From Phoronis australis (Eukaryota > Phoronida > Phoronidae): a stretch of 64,000 bases of DNA. The stretch is from NCBI GenBank assembly GCA_002633005.1, contig NMRA01000007.1, positions 432,617 through 496,616 on the forward strand. Direction: 5' to 3'. Under the pieces are notes generated by a model. It was not told the origin of the DNA and searched no databases. It saw only the letters and a list, made by a program, of their open reading frames with translations. Positions 26,901-35,748 of the stretch are shown here, in pieces (positions within the stretch are counted from its first letter, which is position 1; each line of letters starts with the position of its first letter). A program made the translations under genes and the position numbers.

Positions 26901-27363
26901 ACGTGATTCGACATCGTCGAGTCCGAAGAAATATGATATTGTAACGCAGCAGCCACCACTGCCTCAGAAGAACTGGGGTCTTGGTGGCAGCCATAGACAA
27001 AACAAACTGTCATTGAACAGTGAGAGGGCGAGGTGTGTATTTTGCAATGAGATGTTCAACAAAGATGACAATCCGCGCGGGGGCTGTCCTGATGCCCCTG
27101 ATCGGGGAGTAGACGTGGTGGAGAGCTTATCTTGCATGAAGTGCGCACGCTGCCCCCTGTATCACTGCGTCGCTGATGCAGATGGGGACTATGGCCATCC
27201 GTGCACCTGTGACACGCAGGATGAACTCAATTGTAAGAAGTGGACAGCACTAACAATCTTGTCCTTCTTCTGCCCCTGTTTGTGGTGCTACTTGCCCCTG
27301 AAGTGGTGTCATACCTGGGGCACCCACTGGGGCTGCTGTGGGGGTCGGCACAGGGCCCAATAA
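2917..27363 (+). CDS. SPRED: SPRED (Sprouty-related EVH1-domain protein), complete 5-exon gene
   Basis: Model: join(2917..2942, 21000..21180, 23073..23241, 25999..26045, 26470..27363), 1317 nt, 438 residues, in the usual SPRED range (~410-445). Every junction is GT-AG and the phases agree. Domains: EVH1 about residues 10-125, with VMTREDSKGGWFPVEGGGLS, then FYHW and FGLTFQ; a linker carrying GEDDV; a KIT-binding-like segment about 245-285 with SYVHF and HDYQYP; and a Cys-rich Sprouty domain from Cys330 to the C-terminus, ending CCGGRHRAQ. In known families SPRED inhibits Ras-Raf-MAPK signalling, binds neurofibromin through EVH1, and reaches membranes through the Sprouty domain. The linker and KIT-binding segment look closest to vertebrate SPRED2, but an invertebrate single-copy orthologue of SPRED1-3 is the safer call. 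The start is fixed by an in-frame TGA at 2911-2913. Confidence 0.93.
7981..8174 (+). repeat. Direct repeat copy 1 (194 bp), ends at a single N
   Basis: Nearly identical to 8397-8582: two substitutions and one 8-nt indel seen by eye. The copy ends exactly at the unknown base at 8175. It may be a true local duplication or two haplotypes placed in tandem by the assembler. Confidence 0.9.
8175..8396. repeat. Single N, then TCNTC-rich simple-sequence spacer with an internal duplication
   Basis: The spacer has runs of tcttcgtcatcat-type triplets. It carries two versions of a 'ttaatttcgccaag' block, near 8202-8225 and 8359-8380. It is low-complexity and non-coding in appearance. Confidence 0.6.
8397..8582 (+). 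repeat. Direct repeat copy 2 (186 bp)
   Basis: Second copy of 7981-8174. It continues past the end of copy 1 into unique sequence (tgattattta...), which may be the true continuation of copy 1. Confidence 0.9.
12121..12205 (-). repeat. tRNA-Cys(GCA)-like SINE head or tRNA pseudogene
   Basis: The reverse complement reads like a tRNA-Cys: an A-box-like TAGCTCAGTCAG, then GCATTTGACTGCA giving a GCA anticodon in its loop, then a B-box-like GGTTTGAATCC with one departure from consensus. The D-loop is longer than in a normal tRNA, and the acceptor and T stems do not pair well. It is therefore not a working tRNA. A tRNA-derived SINE fragment is the best reading. Confidence 0.7.
13276..13505. repeat. 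TIR-type MITE fragment (family with AATTTGGGACAG ends)
   Basis: The left edge has 'gaatttggga'; the right edge has the inverted form 'tgtcccaaattcgagaattt'. Two more direct copies of 'gaatttgggacaag' lie inside, near 13333 and 13435. The same ends occur at 30475-30753 and 47548-47814. It has no coding capacity and is probably a non-autonomous DNA transposon, perhaps several nested. Confidence 0.6.
14274..14695. repeat. TIR-flanked non-autonomous element, ~420 bp
   Basis: The left end (AAGGCTGGTTCACGCAAC) resembles the reverse complement of the right end (AAAGGCCCGTTAACACGA). Subterminal 'ttttgcgga'-like blocks are shared on both sides. The two long overlapping frames across it (14242-14577 and 14262-14741) match nothing and follow the element's T-rich composition. 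I read it as a MITE, family unknown. Confidence 0.55.
15848..15891 (+). repeat. 24-bp tandem duplication
   Basis: 'attgtggtagtactaacaaa' occurs twice, 24 bp apart, with no other copy seen. It is a small local duplication inside intron 1. Confidence 0.85.
20155..20700 (+). repeat. Dispersed repeat copy, ~550 bp
   Basis: Same family as 24840-25372, 34098-34585, 60455-60765 and the partial 1140-1385. Shared landmarks in order: an 'atgtagaaccctag'-like block, a 'gcatgagggcccatcaaaaa'-like block, a 'catggtcatgtgac..attaatg' block and a 'cagaaaatatata' block. All copies lie in the same orientation. No open frame is kept. It ends about 300 bp before SPRED exon 2. Confidence 0.7.
21000..21180 (+). 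CDS. SPRED: SPRED exon 2, N-terminal half of EVH1
   Basis: The acceptor TTGCAG ends at 20999 and the donor CAG|GTATAC starts at 21181. The exon encodes residues 9(split)-69, from DDYLVRV through VMTREDSKGGWFP, GGGLS and KKFKVPNH to NRFRDNQ. This matches the EVH1 N-terminal strands of SPREDs, including the Trp-bearing GGW loop. Confidence 0.95.
21181..23072 (+). other. SPRED intron 2
   Basis: 1.9 kb, GTATAC to AACAG. The acceptor has a poor pyrimidine tract just before it. A better tract ends at CTCTGTAG (23040), but using it would give an in-frame stop within three codons, so 23072 is chosen. No repeat or RNA was recognised inside. Confidence 0.75.
23073..23241 (+). CDS. SPRED: SPRED exon 3, C-terminal half of EVH1
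   Basis: It encodes residues 70-125 plus one base of Gly126. It includes ILRKDVQYTKANPTFYHW, the FGLTFQKAADAKAFDRAV stretch and the C-terminal helix ending EELLE. This is highly similar to vertebrate SPRED EVH1. Donor GAAG|GTACGC. The reading frame stays open into the intron as far as 23462. Confidence 0.95.
23312..23364 (+). CDS. Candidate alternative exon of SPRED (exon 4a)
   Basis: A good acceptor (tttgcatttcag) and donor (TTTT|GTGAGT) bracket 53 nt that enter in phase 1 and leave in phase 0, like canonical exon 4. It would encode LRSVRKNLSENARSRNF after Gly126, extending the EVH1 C-terminal helix with a basic segment in place of the acidic GESKTEAGEDDVFM. It cannot be joined in series with exon 4 without a frame break, so it would be mutually exclusive. 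This is inferred from signals and phase alone; a chance match is quite possible. Confidence 0.3.
24840..25372 (+). repeat. Dispersed repeat copy, ~530 bp
   Basis: Same family and orientation as 20155-20700, with matching blocks (tatgtaggaccctatgaaaa, ttgcatgaggctctatcaaa, cagcgaatatata, and the end-like block ctagataacct). Non-coding. Confidence 0.7.
25999..26045 (+). CDS. SPRED: SPRED exon 4, acidic linker after EVH1
   Basis: 47 nt, entering in phase 1 and leaving in phase 0. It encodes residues 126(split)-141, GTGESKTEAGEDDVFM. The acidic EA..GDDV pattern is shared with the equivalent small exon of vertebrate SPRED1 and SPRED2. Acceptor TTTTGTAG, donor ATG|GTGAGT. Confidence 0.88.
26046..26469 (+). 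other. SPRED intron 4
   Basis: 424 bp, GTGAGT to TTTTTGCAG. No repeat or RNA seen. Confidence 0.85.
26470..27363 (+). CDS. SPRED: SPRED exon 5, KIT-binding-like and Sprouty domains
   Basis: Starts in phase 0 after TTTTTGCAG and ends at TAA (27361-27363). It encodes residues 142-438. First comes a Ser/Thr/His-rich low-complexity linker, then a KIT-binding-like block near 256-275 (DSYVHF, HDYQYPTLDS). The Sprouty domain runs from Cys330 (CVFCNEMF), through GCPDAPD, SCMKCARC, YHC and CTCDT, to CPCLWCYLPL and CCGGRH. In the family this Cys-rich domain is palmitoylated and targets membranes. The upstream TTG-started open frame from 26458 is intron read-through, not a start. Confidence 0.95.
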   Translation, partial: ALNLPFERKDSSSQSTSTTSTTTSSPAPQSPHHQINDPFFSHTANHQHFHRVHFMSRPPRRSTSQPTTDIRGHSELGVDNKEPDVWIPANQHRALRATKSDQGRLEEESVELMRDSYVHFTKKRTSVHDYQYPTLDSVKTPTLKRDSTSSSPKKYDIVTQQPPLPQKNWGLGGSHRQNKLSLNSERARCVFCNEMFNKDDNPRGGCPDAPDRGVDVVESLSCMKCARCPLYHCVADADGDYGHPCTCDTQDELNCKKWTALTILSFFCPCLWCYLPLKWCHTWGTHWGCCGGRHRAQ

Positions 27364-27823
27364 TGGCGGCTTCCACTCTCTACATTAGCGGTCTTCCTAG
27401 ATGTAGAATTCTTCACATTTACCTTATTCCAACTCATCAAACATGGAGGAATCGTGTTGATGGTACTTGACAATGCACGCACTTCATTCAAATCTCTCAG
27501 TTGTGACGTTGAACAAAGAGCCACAAGAGTTCCGAACAAAATTTGCAGTTGCCAATTTTGTCTTTGGCTTTTATCAAAAACACTTGTCACTTGCCTCGTA
27601 TCTGTGTGTTTTGAATCATGGAGTTAGTGGAAGTTGAATCCTTGTAAGTCACCTATAGACAATATAAGCCCTGTCCGTATGATAGATTTTCTTGTAGGTT
27701 TCTCCTATAGGTTTTATGTCTGGGGTTCGTGGCCTATCGGACACTACTGTTATTTCTTTGAATGACCTTGCTGACAGTTTACTGGAATGTATAGTATCAT
27801 TGATATTTCATGTTGGTCGGTCA

Positions 27824-27869
27824 CATGACTTCCCTCAGTCATGTGACATGACTTCCCTCAGTCATGTGC
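27824..27869 (+). repeat. 23-bp tandem duplication of a hairpin-forming unit
   Basis: Two exact head-to-tail units (27824-27846 and 27847-27869, differing only at the last base). Within each, CATGACT and AGTCATG are inverted, so each unit can fold. It lies 460 bp after the SPRED stop. Confidence 0.85.
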
Positions 27870-28070
27870 CAAAAGGGAATACACTGATAGATCTGAAGCA
27901 TTATCTTTGATGTCAATGCTTTATTTCATAGTACAAATCCCGTGGGTCACAAAGTCATATCCTAGCACTTGACCTTGATACCATCAAAATCAACTAATCA
28001 CATTACGTGAATTTTCGAAAGTTTATTCATAATGTGGAACATGACCGGCCAGTTGTCAACTAGAGTCTCG

Positions 28071-28076
28071 AATAAA
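28071..28076 (+). terminator. Candidate SPRED polyadenylation signal AATAAA
   Basis: First AATAAA noted downstream of the SPRED stop, followed within 20 bases by a TG/T-rich stretch. A second candidate is at 31362-31367, after a GT-repeat. Choice between them needs transcript ends. Confidence 0.3.
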
Positions 28077-29389
28077 GTTTTTGGCCTCTGGGCCCCTGTA
28101 CTTCGGACCCATAGGTCACATCTTACAGGCAAAGCTATAGTGCGGACATGACTTGTGACTGAAAGACACTGTAGAAATGGCTCGTAATGAGATTAGTTCT
28201 TCGAAACCATTTTCGGAACATTATATCCAAATTACGGCGGACTTGGTGAAGTCTGTTATACAATTCCTCTGATTACTTGAGATTACTGGCGAAAGGCTTT
28301 TGTACTGTTGCGTGTGGTTGTCCTACTTTTTCTGTATTGACAGTAAATTTGGAATTGGTCCTTGGACATTCTTTAGTTGCCAGCCTGTAAATGACTTTCT
28401 TCAAGTGCAATACAAGTCACGGATGTAGAAAGGTTTGACTAAAGGAATGTTTTTACAGTAATTTTGACATTTTTTTAGTTAAATTTCTTTTCTATTGCAT
28501 TCTATTTAGCAAACAGAGAATTATATGCAACTTAATGGCGGCCATTTTGTTGCTCTAGTATGTTAATGTATATATTCTTAACATTGAGATAAGTTCCTGT
28601 TTAACGTGCAGTATTATAAGCATCTTTAAGCCATTCATTTTTATATTGTGTGTTAAGATATTTAAGATTTAGCTTTCTACAGACTGATGTAGGTGAATTA
28701 TGTTGCTGGTCTTGCAATCATGGATCACAGTGTTGGACATGTGCTGAACTTTCTTGTGCTTCAACAACGGGTTTCATTCCTAGTGTTTCAAGTCATCCTT
28801 GTTTTCTCGCTTTTCAGAAAAAAGCAAGATTTTGTTTTCCAAATTGGCAATTCGTCACGATAAATTCACGAGATACTAATTTGCCATGTCTTTTCTTCTA
28901 AAACAGGAAATGGTGTTTGCTTTTGTTTTTTGTTTTTCAATTTTGTAAAAAGGACATTTCCTTATAATTCTATGATTCACTGTCTGAGTTTCAAATTAAA
29001 AACTCATCTGTTTTACGATAGAAGCTATGCCGCAAATGTTAACGTATTATTACAGTAAATGAATTTCAACCCAATTGCATCATGCAGTGCATCAGCGAGT
29101 AAAAAAAAGAATGTCAGTAGCCATGACTTTTGAAAAAACTGACCAGCTTCAGTTCATTTGCAGGTGTTCTATCATCATTTCCTGTTGATGGTTGAAACCA
29201 GGGTTAATTATTTTATGACTTTAGACAGTGATTGGGATCACGCAGCTATAATGTTGACAATTCAGTAAATCCCAGATCATTTTGTCTTGGAGGTGTTGTC
29301 ACTTGTCTCAGTCGATTGTTTCAGCCTCTAATGTGTTAACGATTAGTTTTAGCAAACATACTTGGTCAGTTAGCAGTGGTAACAAAATT

Positions 29390-29480
29390 AGTTAGCAAGG
29401 TAGACCCTCAACCTGAAGATTGTGGCTTCATACCTTTATTGCAATAGTTATGTAGCTGTGTCCTTGAGCAAAGCATTTTA
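29390..29480 (+). repeat. tRNA-derived SINE fragment with conserved 'tccttgagcaa' core
   Basis: Contains a 'tagaccctcaacctgaagattgtgg' type tRNA-like segment, a B-box-like 'gcttcatacc', then 'gtgtccttgagcaaagcatttta', a core widespread in SINEs of aquatic deuterostomes (recalled from general knowledge). It is truncated and mutated. Confidence 0.65.
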
Positions 29481-30474
29481 TCTGCACTGTTTAGCAGCTG
29501 CATCTTTGAAGTCACCTCCGGGAATCTGAGACTGTGTCCTCCGAACTTTACTCGAGACTTGACCAATTGCATGTCACACATAGAATAAATTTTCGAAATT
29601 CATGGTATGTGATTGGTTAGTATTCGAGTACTGTTTCTAGTAGTTGGATAACCGAGGGCTTAGGATTAGCTGAATTGGTCGAATTAGCCTGATGGTTCAT
29701 GAAGGATTCACTTTACGTTACTTAGCAAGTTGGTTGCTGCCTGTCTTGTTGAGTGCTCAGTTGTCTTTCTATAGCCAGTGATGTTAGGGCATTAATGTCA
29801 GTGTACATTCCTGTACAAGTTTCCTCTTCTAGAGGTGACAACTGTATACGCATGCATGCATTTAGGCCCATCCACCTGTTTCTGATGCCTTCATCCAAAA
29901 TTATGGAAAACCCTTTAGTAAAACTAAAGGCCAAGTATGTGAATGAAGATTTTCCTGTTTCTGTTTGAAGAACGAACAAAACATGGACATTTTCAAACAA
30001 CATCAAACTATCTGTTAGTGAAATTGTACACCAGTGAGCAAAACACTGTAGCAAGAATTGATAAAAGGCACTTTTTGAACAGGCACGTGTGCCTAAATAT
30101 CCGCATGTACGGTGCAGTCAAAACTAGACATTTGTTTTGTCAGTTGCAATATGCAATGTTACTTGATTGATCTAGTGAAGCTTTTGATTACGTTGAGCAA
30201 GATGAAATTGCTCTCTTGTTGTTGTAAAGAGCGCCTATGGGCAGTAGTTGTTACCACATGCCTGACGTGTGGACGAGGCCTTATATAGAGAGGGTCTTAA
30301 CCATCTCATGGGTAATAATACCAGATTTGTGTGCTTTCTTAATGTAGATGACTCTACACTCTCTATGATGGTCACCAAAGACAGATGGTAGAGATGTACA
30401 CCATTTATTTTGGATTGTTATATTTAAAGGGGCTGTGAACCTGCCTTCTGAAGAAAGACTTGGTTTAGATGGTA
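29481..30474. other. Non-coding stretch
   Basis: Several overlapping open frames lie on both strands (29722-30170). They match no family I know and shadow each other, so I see no supported gene. Confidence 0.4.
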
Positions 30475-30753
30475 AAACTTCTTCAATTTGGGACAGTAAA
30501 AAATTAATTATTTTGTTGAAGGTCGGAGCTTGTCCTAAAGTCTAAAACTAGGCAATATCAGCCGTCCCAAATTCAAGAATTGCCAGAAAGATGACAAAAT
30601 TACTTACCCTGAAAACACCTAATCCAAAATTTGAGAAATGTCATGATGCTAAAATCGCTCGTCCCCAATTCTGGAATGAAGAAAATTCAATTTTTGCTGG
30701 AGTTTTCGTGTCCAAAATTGTAGAGACTGTCCCAAATCGGAGAATTTTTTACT
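30475..30753. repeat. TIR-type MITE copy (AATTTGGGACAG family)
   Basis: Left end 'caatttgggacagtaaaaaat', right end 'gactgtcccaaatcggag' followed by 'aattttttac'; the ends are inverted copies of each other. ~280 bp, no coding capacity. Same family as 13276-13505 and 47548-47814. Confidence 0.7.
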
Positions 30754-33700
30754 GTAAGCAGCGAGAGGTCTACATTATCAGTTTGTTTCTTTAGCACTAC
30801 GTGGGCTTGTACCCACTTCAAGTTTTTGAAAGAAGACGGGTTCATTGCCCCTTACTGCATATTCCATAAGGGCGGATAGTTCACATTTATTTCAATCAGT
30901 AAAATGGCTTCCATGTTTGTTCATGCACATCTAGTTATTATTTCCCAGTTGTCAAAAAGCTCAAGTATCTATTCCCTGTGCCCGTCTTTGGATTGTGCAT
31001 TTTGTAGTCTAACTTGATATTCCATGTAGGACATTTTATCATGAAGAGTTCAGACAAAGACTGTAGGTATAGTGACTAGAACAATTGAGACTCTATTAGC
31101 CAAGTTACTTTTGTTAAGGTTTTAGTTGTCTGATTTTATCAATCCTTATATGGACATTAATTTAGAATCCCACATTTTAATATTGTCGATGTAATGGCAA
31201 TGGTTAATTGTGCCAAACTTTTCGTGAGACTTTGTTGTGGGGCTCTCGTCATTGTGTCGGATGTCTGTGGCCCATTGTAAGTATCTGTGTGTGTGTGCAC
31301 TTAAGTGCAGGAAGTATTCCTAATGTTATCATGTATTTTTAAAGCCAAAATTTTGTATTCAAATAAAAATGTACATAATGTTCATATTTCGATGTCATTT
31401 TAATCACGTGACCCCTTGCACCGCCATCTTAGAAAACCATTATTTTGAAAGGACTGGAACCTTCGCTTTTTAATAAAGCGATTTAGCATTCCTAGTTGTA
31501 CATAATAAAAGAATTGACCAAATGAAATTGATCACAAAATTTGTCAATGCTAACTTTATTCCAAGTTGAAGTGTGTGATTTTGGCTCAACCAAATTAGCT
31601 GCGCATGGGTCTCATAACATGGCGTACCAGTGAAATCTTATTAGGAGGGGTGCCCCCTGGTCATTGTAAAGAAAGCCTTCCCCCAGTCAATGTCTACGCA
31701 CTATCACCATCACCCAGAAAGCATGAAATTGCAGCAATAGGTCTTGCAAGTAAATTATGCAGAACCTGCAAGGATATTGTATTACACCAGAGTACTGTGG
31801 GGTAAAGCTTGTCTTTGTTATTTACAGAAAATGTGAACAGAATTTTATTGATTTGCCAAAAATAGGCGAGAGCTTTACTCCATTGTAACCAAGAATTGTA
31901 AAGTTTAACGCCATCGCTGTGAAATTCGTTGGTACATTTTTAATAATTTGATCCAGTATGCCCCTCGGATACATTCAACTTAATAGGGGCCTTTTAACTA
32001 CCCTGCAAACCCTGCTTTTAAAAATGGCATATCAGCGGCGTAGTAAAGTTTCCTTTTGAGGGGCCACAGAAATTATAAAATCCCTGGTCAGCAACAGTAC
32101 AGCCAATTGTGTCATATGAGAGGAAAATACCATTCATTTCTAAACAACCACCAGTCGAGAGTAGAACCAAAACACACTTTTTGGCATAACAACAAAATGA
32201 TTTTTTTAACTTTCTGGTAATACTTGAGCACATTCTAAGTTAACTCAGCTTCATCATAAGATTGAAAACAAAGTAGACTGGGTCATTTACATGTTTTTTG
32301 CGGAGACAAATTCATCAAACCCAACCACTGCTTTCCGTGACGCATTCACTCCACATTTCCTATTTATACACTTGCGTTTAGACCCAGAGGCAAGAGACAA
32401 TGTGCATAGTCCACCAACGAACAGATTTTTTGACCTTCGACCTCACAAGTGAGTGCAGATCAAAGCCCAGCGCTACATTGTCTGCCTGCATGCATGTCAA
32501 TCAGTACCACTGTGGTAGAAAAACACGGTTTGAATACAAACACGACAACACTCAATCTATCCTGTTCTTTGTTTCAGGTTGTTATAAATACAATTTACCT
32601 TCACAATGGTATTGGAGAGTGGCTCAAGGAACAACGTTTTGCTAAATTACAAAATATCATATTTACCATCCATTAGAAGCAATAACAATACATTTTAAAG
32701 GAAATTTTCATTTCTAAAATGCCAATGAAAGTATTGGCAAAAGAAAATGGAAAAGTCTATTCTAAAACACAAGTCGAGGACTGTTTTCCAGTAATTCTTT
32801 ACACAGTGACAATAAAACGAATTGTAAAATACTATCACAAAACAATAAATTACTAAAGAAATCCATTACAAGATAAACTCTTCAAAAGGAATAGAGTAAA
32901 AGTTAATACATTTGTAATTCCAATACATGCCAGTACAAGAGTGAGACACGGACTGTTGTAAGCAAATGAAGTGTAAATTCTTGGCAGTTATTGAAAAATT
33001 GTCATGTATTAAGACAGATTGTTTAGTTTATTTTGCTATCGCTGCTGCTCAGACTTAAGTCAGAAATTTGGTCTTGCGTTCTAAACAGCTATTTCAGAAA
33101 AGGTAAATCACACTTGATAGCAAAAGTGGAGTCTCTGAAAATACACACTTAACTATTAATAGTTACTGAAATAGTTTCTATAAATTATTTGAAGATTGTT
33201 ATGTACTCTAAACCTTTTTTCAAAAATTTTCAGAGGAAGTGTACGACCTAATTTTTGCCTCAAGTCTCAAATCAATTTCATGAAACGGGCCTCTAGTCTG
33301 CAGATCAATCTTAGTGAGAATTGACACCCTAGTCACCAAAATAGAGCAAAAACATGTTTGACAAATCTTCACCTATTTCGTATACAACATGACCGATACG
33401 TGAATTCCTATTCAAAAAAATTCTCAAAAAATAAAGATTGAGAAAATTTAACATGGCTCGTTCTAAACAGCCGCTATGAAAATACCTGGTGCACACTGGA
33501 TTATTTTTACCAAGATACTTATCTATTGAAGAACAAAATTACAAATTTCTTAATTAGTTTCATGCAAAATTATTTAGGGATCCCAGTGTCCTATGTGAAA
33601 TCATAACACAGACAAACATCACTATAAGTTTGAGCTTTAAATAAGCTCTGTCACAATAGTTGTATTTTTGAGACAAAAAATATTACGCTAAACTGGAAGT

Positions 33701-34097
33701 TGCATCGATGCGTCACTTTCCTGCAAAAAGCTAAGATCAGAATCACTTATATTAAACCTGTTTGCCACGGGAGAAAATGCCCAACTTGTGCACATCATTT
33801 CAAGCACAATAAAATCACCAATTTAGGACACAACATGGCCGACGAGTAAAATTTTTTTACTTTTAATTTTTTTTACAAATGATAAATGAAGCACAAAATG
33901 AAGGCTTGATCAGTTTTAACTCACATACCATAGCTACCACCAGACTATATTTTGAGAAAGTGAAGACAACAAAGTTAGGAGCCTTTCAAAAAGGAAAAAG
34001 GGCAATTTTGGGCAACTGCTTTTGTCCGAACTTGACGAGATTTTACTGTACATGTACTAATACTCAAACGAATTAATGATAAATAATTGTTTACAGG
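30754..34097. other. Intergenic, no gene recognised
   Basis: AT-rich with a short (GT)n near 31285-31300. A copy in reverse of the 'cacttgtccgccatgttgtg' terminal-like motif lies at about 33811-33846. 'atgaaacgggcctc' at about 33281 resembles a common MITE end but has no visible partner. Nothing else is supported. Confidence 0.4.
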
Positions 34098-34585
34098 CTA
34101 AGATAATTTGGTCGGATTCATGTGAAACTTTCACATACTATTCTTTTAACGCTCTGTTCTCCAAAATGCTGCAAGGTATTGTTTTTAAAATATTCCGCTT
34201 TTGCATAGGGTTTACTAAAAATAGGACTTTTATAGTTTTTCAGGAAAAATCAACAAAAGTCGCATAAAATGGAAATAAAAGGAAAATTCAGGACACTATA
34301 ACAGTGATTTCATCTTATCAATATACCAAGCAAAATTTGGTCATGATTTCATTATCATTAGTTTGCTACGAATGTACCTTCTTTCATTGTTAAATTTTAG
34401 TGAAAAGACATGGTCACGTGACTCTATTAATGACAGATTATTGTAAAGCTAAGTCGAATTCTACAAGTTTTCTACTTTTCAGAAAATACACACAGTCACT
34501 GAGTTGAAATCTAAAGCTTTGATGCTATTTCAATTTTGATAACATACACAGACTTGACTATAAGGCCCCACATAACCTTAATGGT
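34098..34585 (+). repeat. Dispersed repeat copy, ~490 bp
   Basis: Shares 'ctgttctccaaaatgct', 'cttttgcatagggtttact', 'catggtcacgtgactctattaatg', 'agattattgtaaa' and 'cagaaaata' blocks, in order, with 24840-25372. Same orientation. Non-coding. Confidence 0.7.
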
Positions 34586-35073
34586 GTTGAATGTATACCC
34601 TCAGAAAATATTCACTCTCAGAGACACACTTCAGAGAGGCAGCACAGTTGACACTACCTTCAGCATAACAAGATGTATCCTCCTGCCATTTGAAGCAGGT
34701 AAAAAATCCCTTGGCCACTTGCCATCATAAAATTGGACTAAAAATCATTTCGGAGCTTGTAAGGAGACAACAGATTGTCATTAGTTAAGACCACGCTCAA
34801 TCAATTGGTTTGACCCGACAGATCGTTTTATGCACTGAGGATGGCCTCAAGTAACAATGAAATCTCAGCTCTTCATAAGTCAAGAAATTACGTAGAAGAA
34901 AAGTAAGGATTAAGTTGAGACCATTTTTATAACAGCAGGTGGCCAAAATCAAAATCTTTTGGGAGGAAGCCGGTTCATAGCTGCTATAGTGAAAAAGATG
35001 TTGATGAAATATTGGATCAGAAAATACTCTTAATAGCAATTACGAAGCAGTGACTTGGGGAAGCAACTTTAGC
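34586..35073. other. 3' flank of the p31comet gene
   Basis: Contains the presumed 3' UTR of the minus-strand gene that ends at 35074. No AATAAA on the minus strand was found close by; a variant signal or a more distant one must be used. Nothing else recognised. Confidence 0.35.
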
Positions 35074-35748
35074 TTAGAATGTGTGAGTTTTATCACGAAA
35101 ACCTTTCAAGCTTATGGGCGCTTGATACCAAATCATATCCTCATCACAAACACCACTGTCACTCTCTGAGCTGATGTTAACATCCTGCAAACTCCTGTTG
35201 ACAGTGGTTGGAGCCTCATAGCTTTCATCCAATGGACACACTCCTGACATGTTGAAGCTTGAGTCATTCATTAATGACATCTCTGTCTGAGCGATTTCGC
35301 ACGACGTTGTGTTGTGTATGTTAAAAATTAAATGCTGACCACGAACGGGTAAGCTGTACGAAATTTTCGGCAAAAACCAATCAATGCAAGAGTCTCTAGC
35401 CGCTTCGATGAGCACATGAAAGCCACACGGCGATAACTGACCCATGTCACCAAAAACGTCTTTGGAAATCATCTGCTGAAAAAAGGACCTTACACACGAG
35501 TCAGCAGTCAATCTTTTGTTTTCTGATGAAGAATTAGGAAACTTTAAAACATACACTTCTTTTGGGCTAACAACAGTTGCTCCAAGTATAACCACCACTT
35601 GAGATATGGATGGTCCAGCTTTTGTGAAAACATTTTTCAAATTGTCCAAAATGATGTCTAACGATTCCACAAACTTCTTCACTTTTGCATCCCTCGACTT
35701 TTTCCTGGACATATTTGGAGTGGGGTGTGTTTCAATTTCCTGGCTGGC
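35074..35748 (-). CDS. MAD2L1BP: MAD2L1BP exon 2
   Basis: Starts after a pyrimidine-rich acceptor ending TTAAAG (an exact start at 35748 fits phase 0) and ends at TAA. It encodes residues 63-286. The frame stays open upstream to 35808, but that part is the splice tract and reads as a false hydrophobic leader. Confidence 0.88.
   Translation of the reverse strand, partial: ASQEIETHPTPNMSRKKSRDAKVKKFVESLDIILDNLKNVFTKAGPSISQVVVILGATVVSPKEVYVLKFPNSSSENKRLTADSCVRSFFQQMISKDVFGDMGQLSPCGFHVLIEAARDSCIDWFLPKISYSLPVRGQHLIFNIHNTTSCEIAQTEMSLMNDSSFNMSGVCPLDESYEAPTTVNRSLQDVNISSESDSGVCDEDMIWYQAPISLKGFRDKTHTF

Larger units (their letters stand above)
27364..29389 (+). other. Presumed SPRED 3' UTR and downstream DNA
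   Basis: No further gene recognised. An AATAAA lies at 28071-28076 and another at 31362-31367; either could end the SPRED mRNA, giving a 3' UTR of about 0.7 or 4 kb. A 23-bp tandem duplication with hairpin potential sits at 27824-27869. The open frames here match nothing known. Confidence 0.4.
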
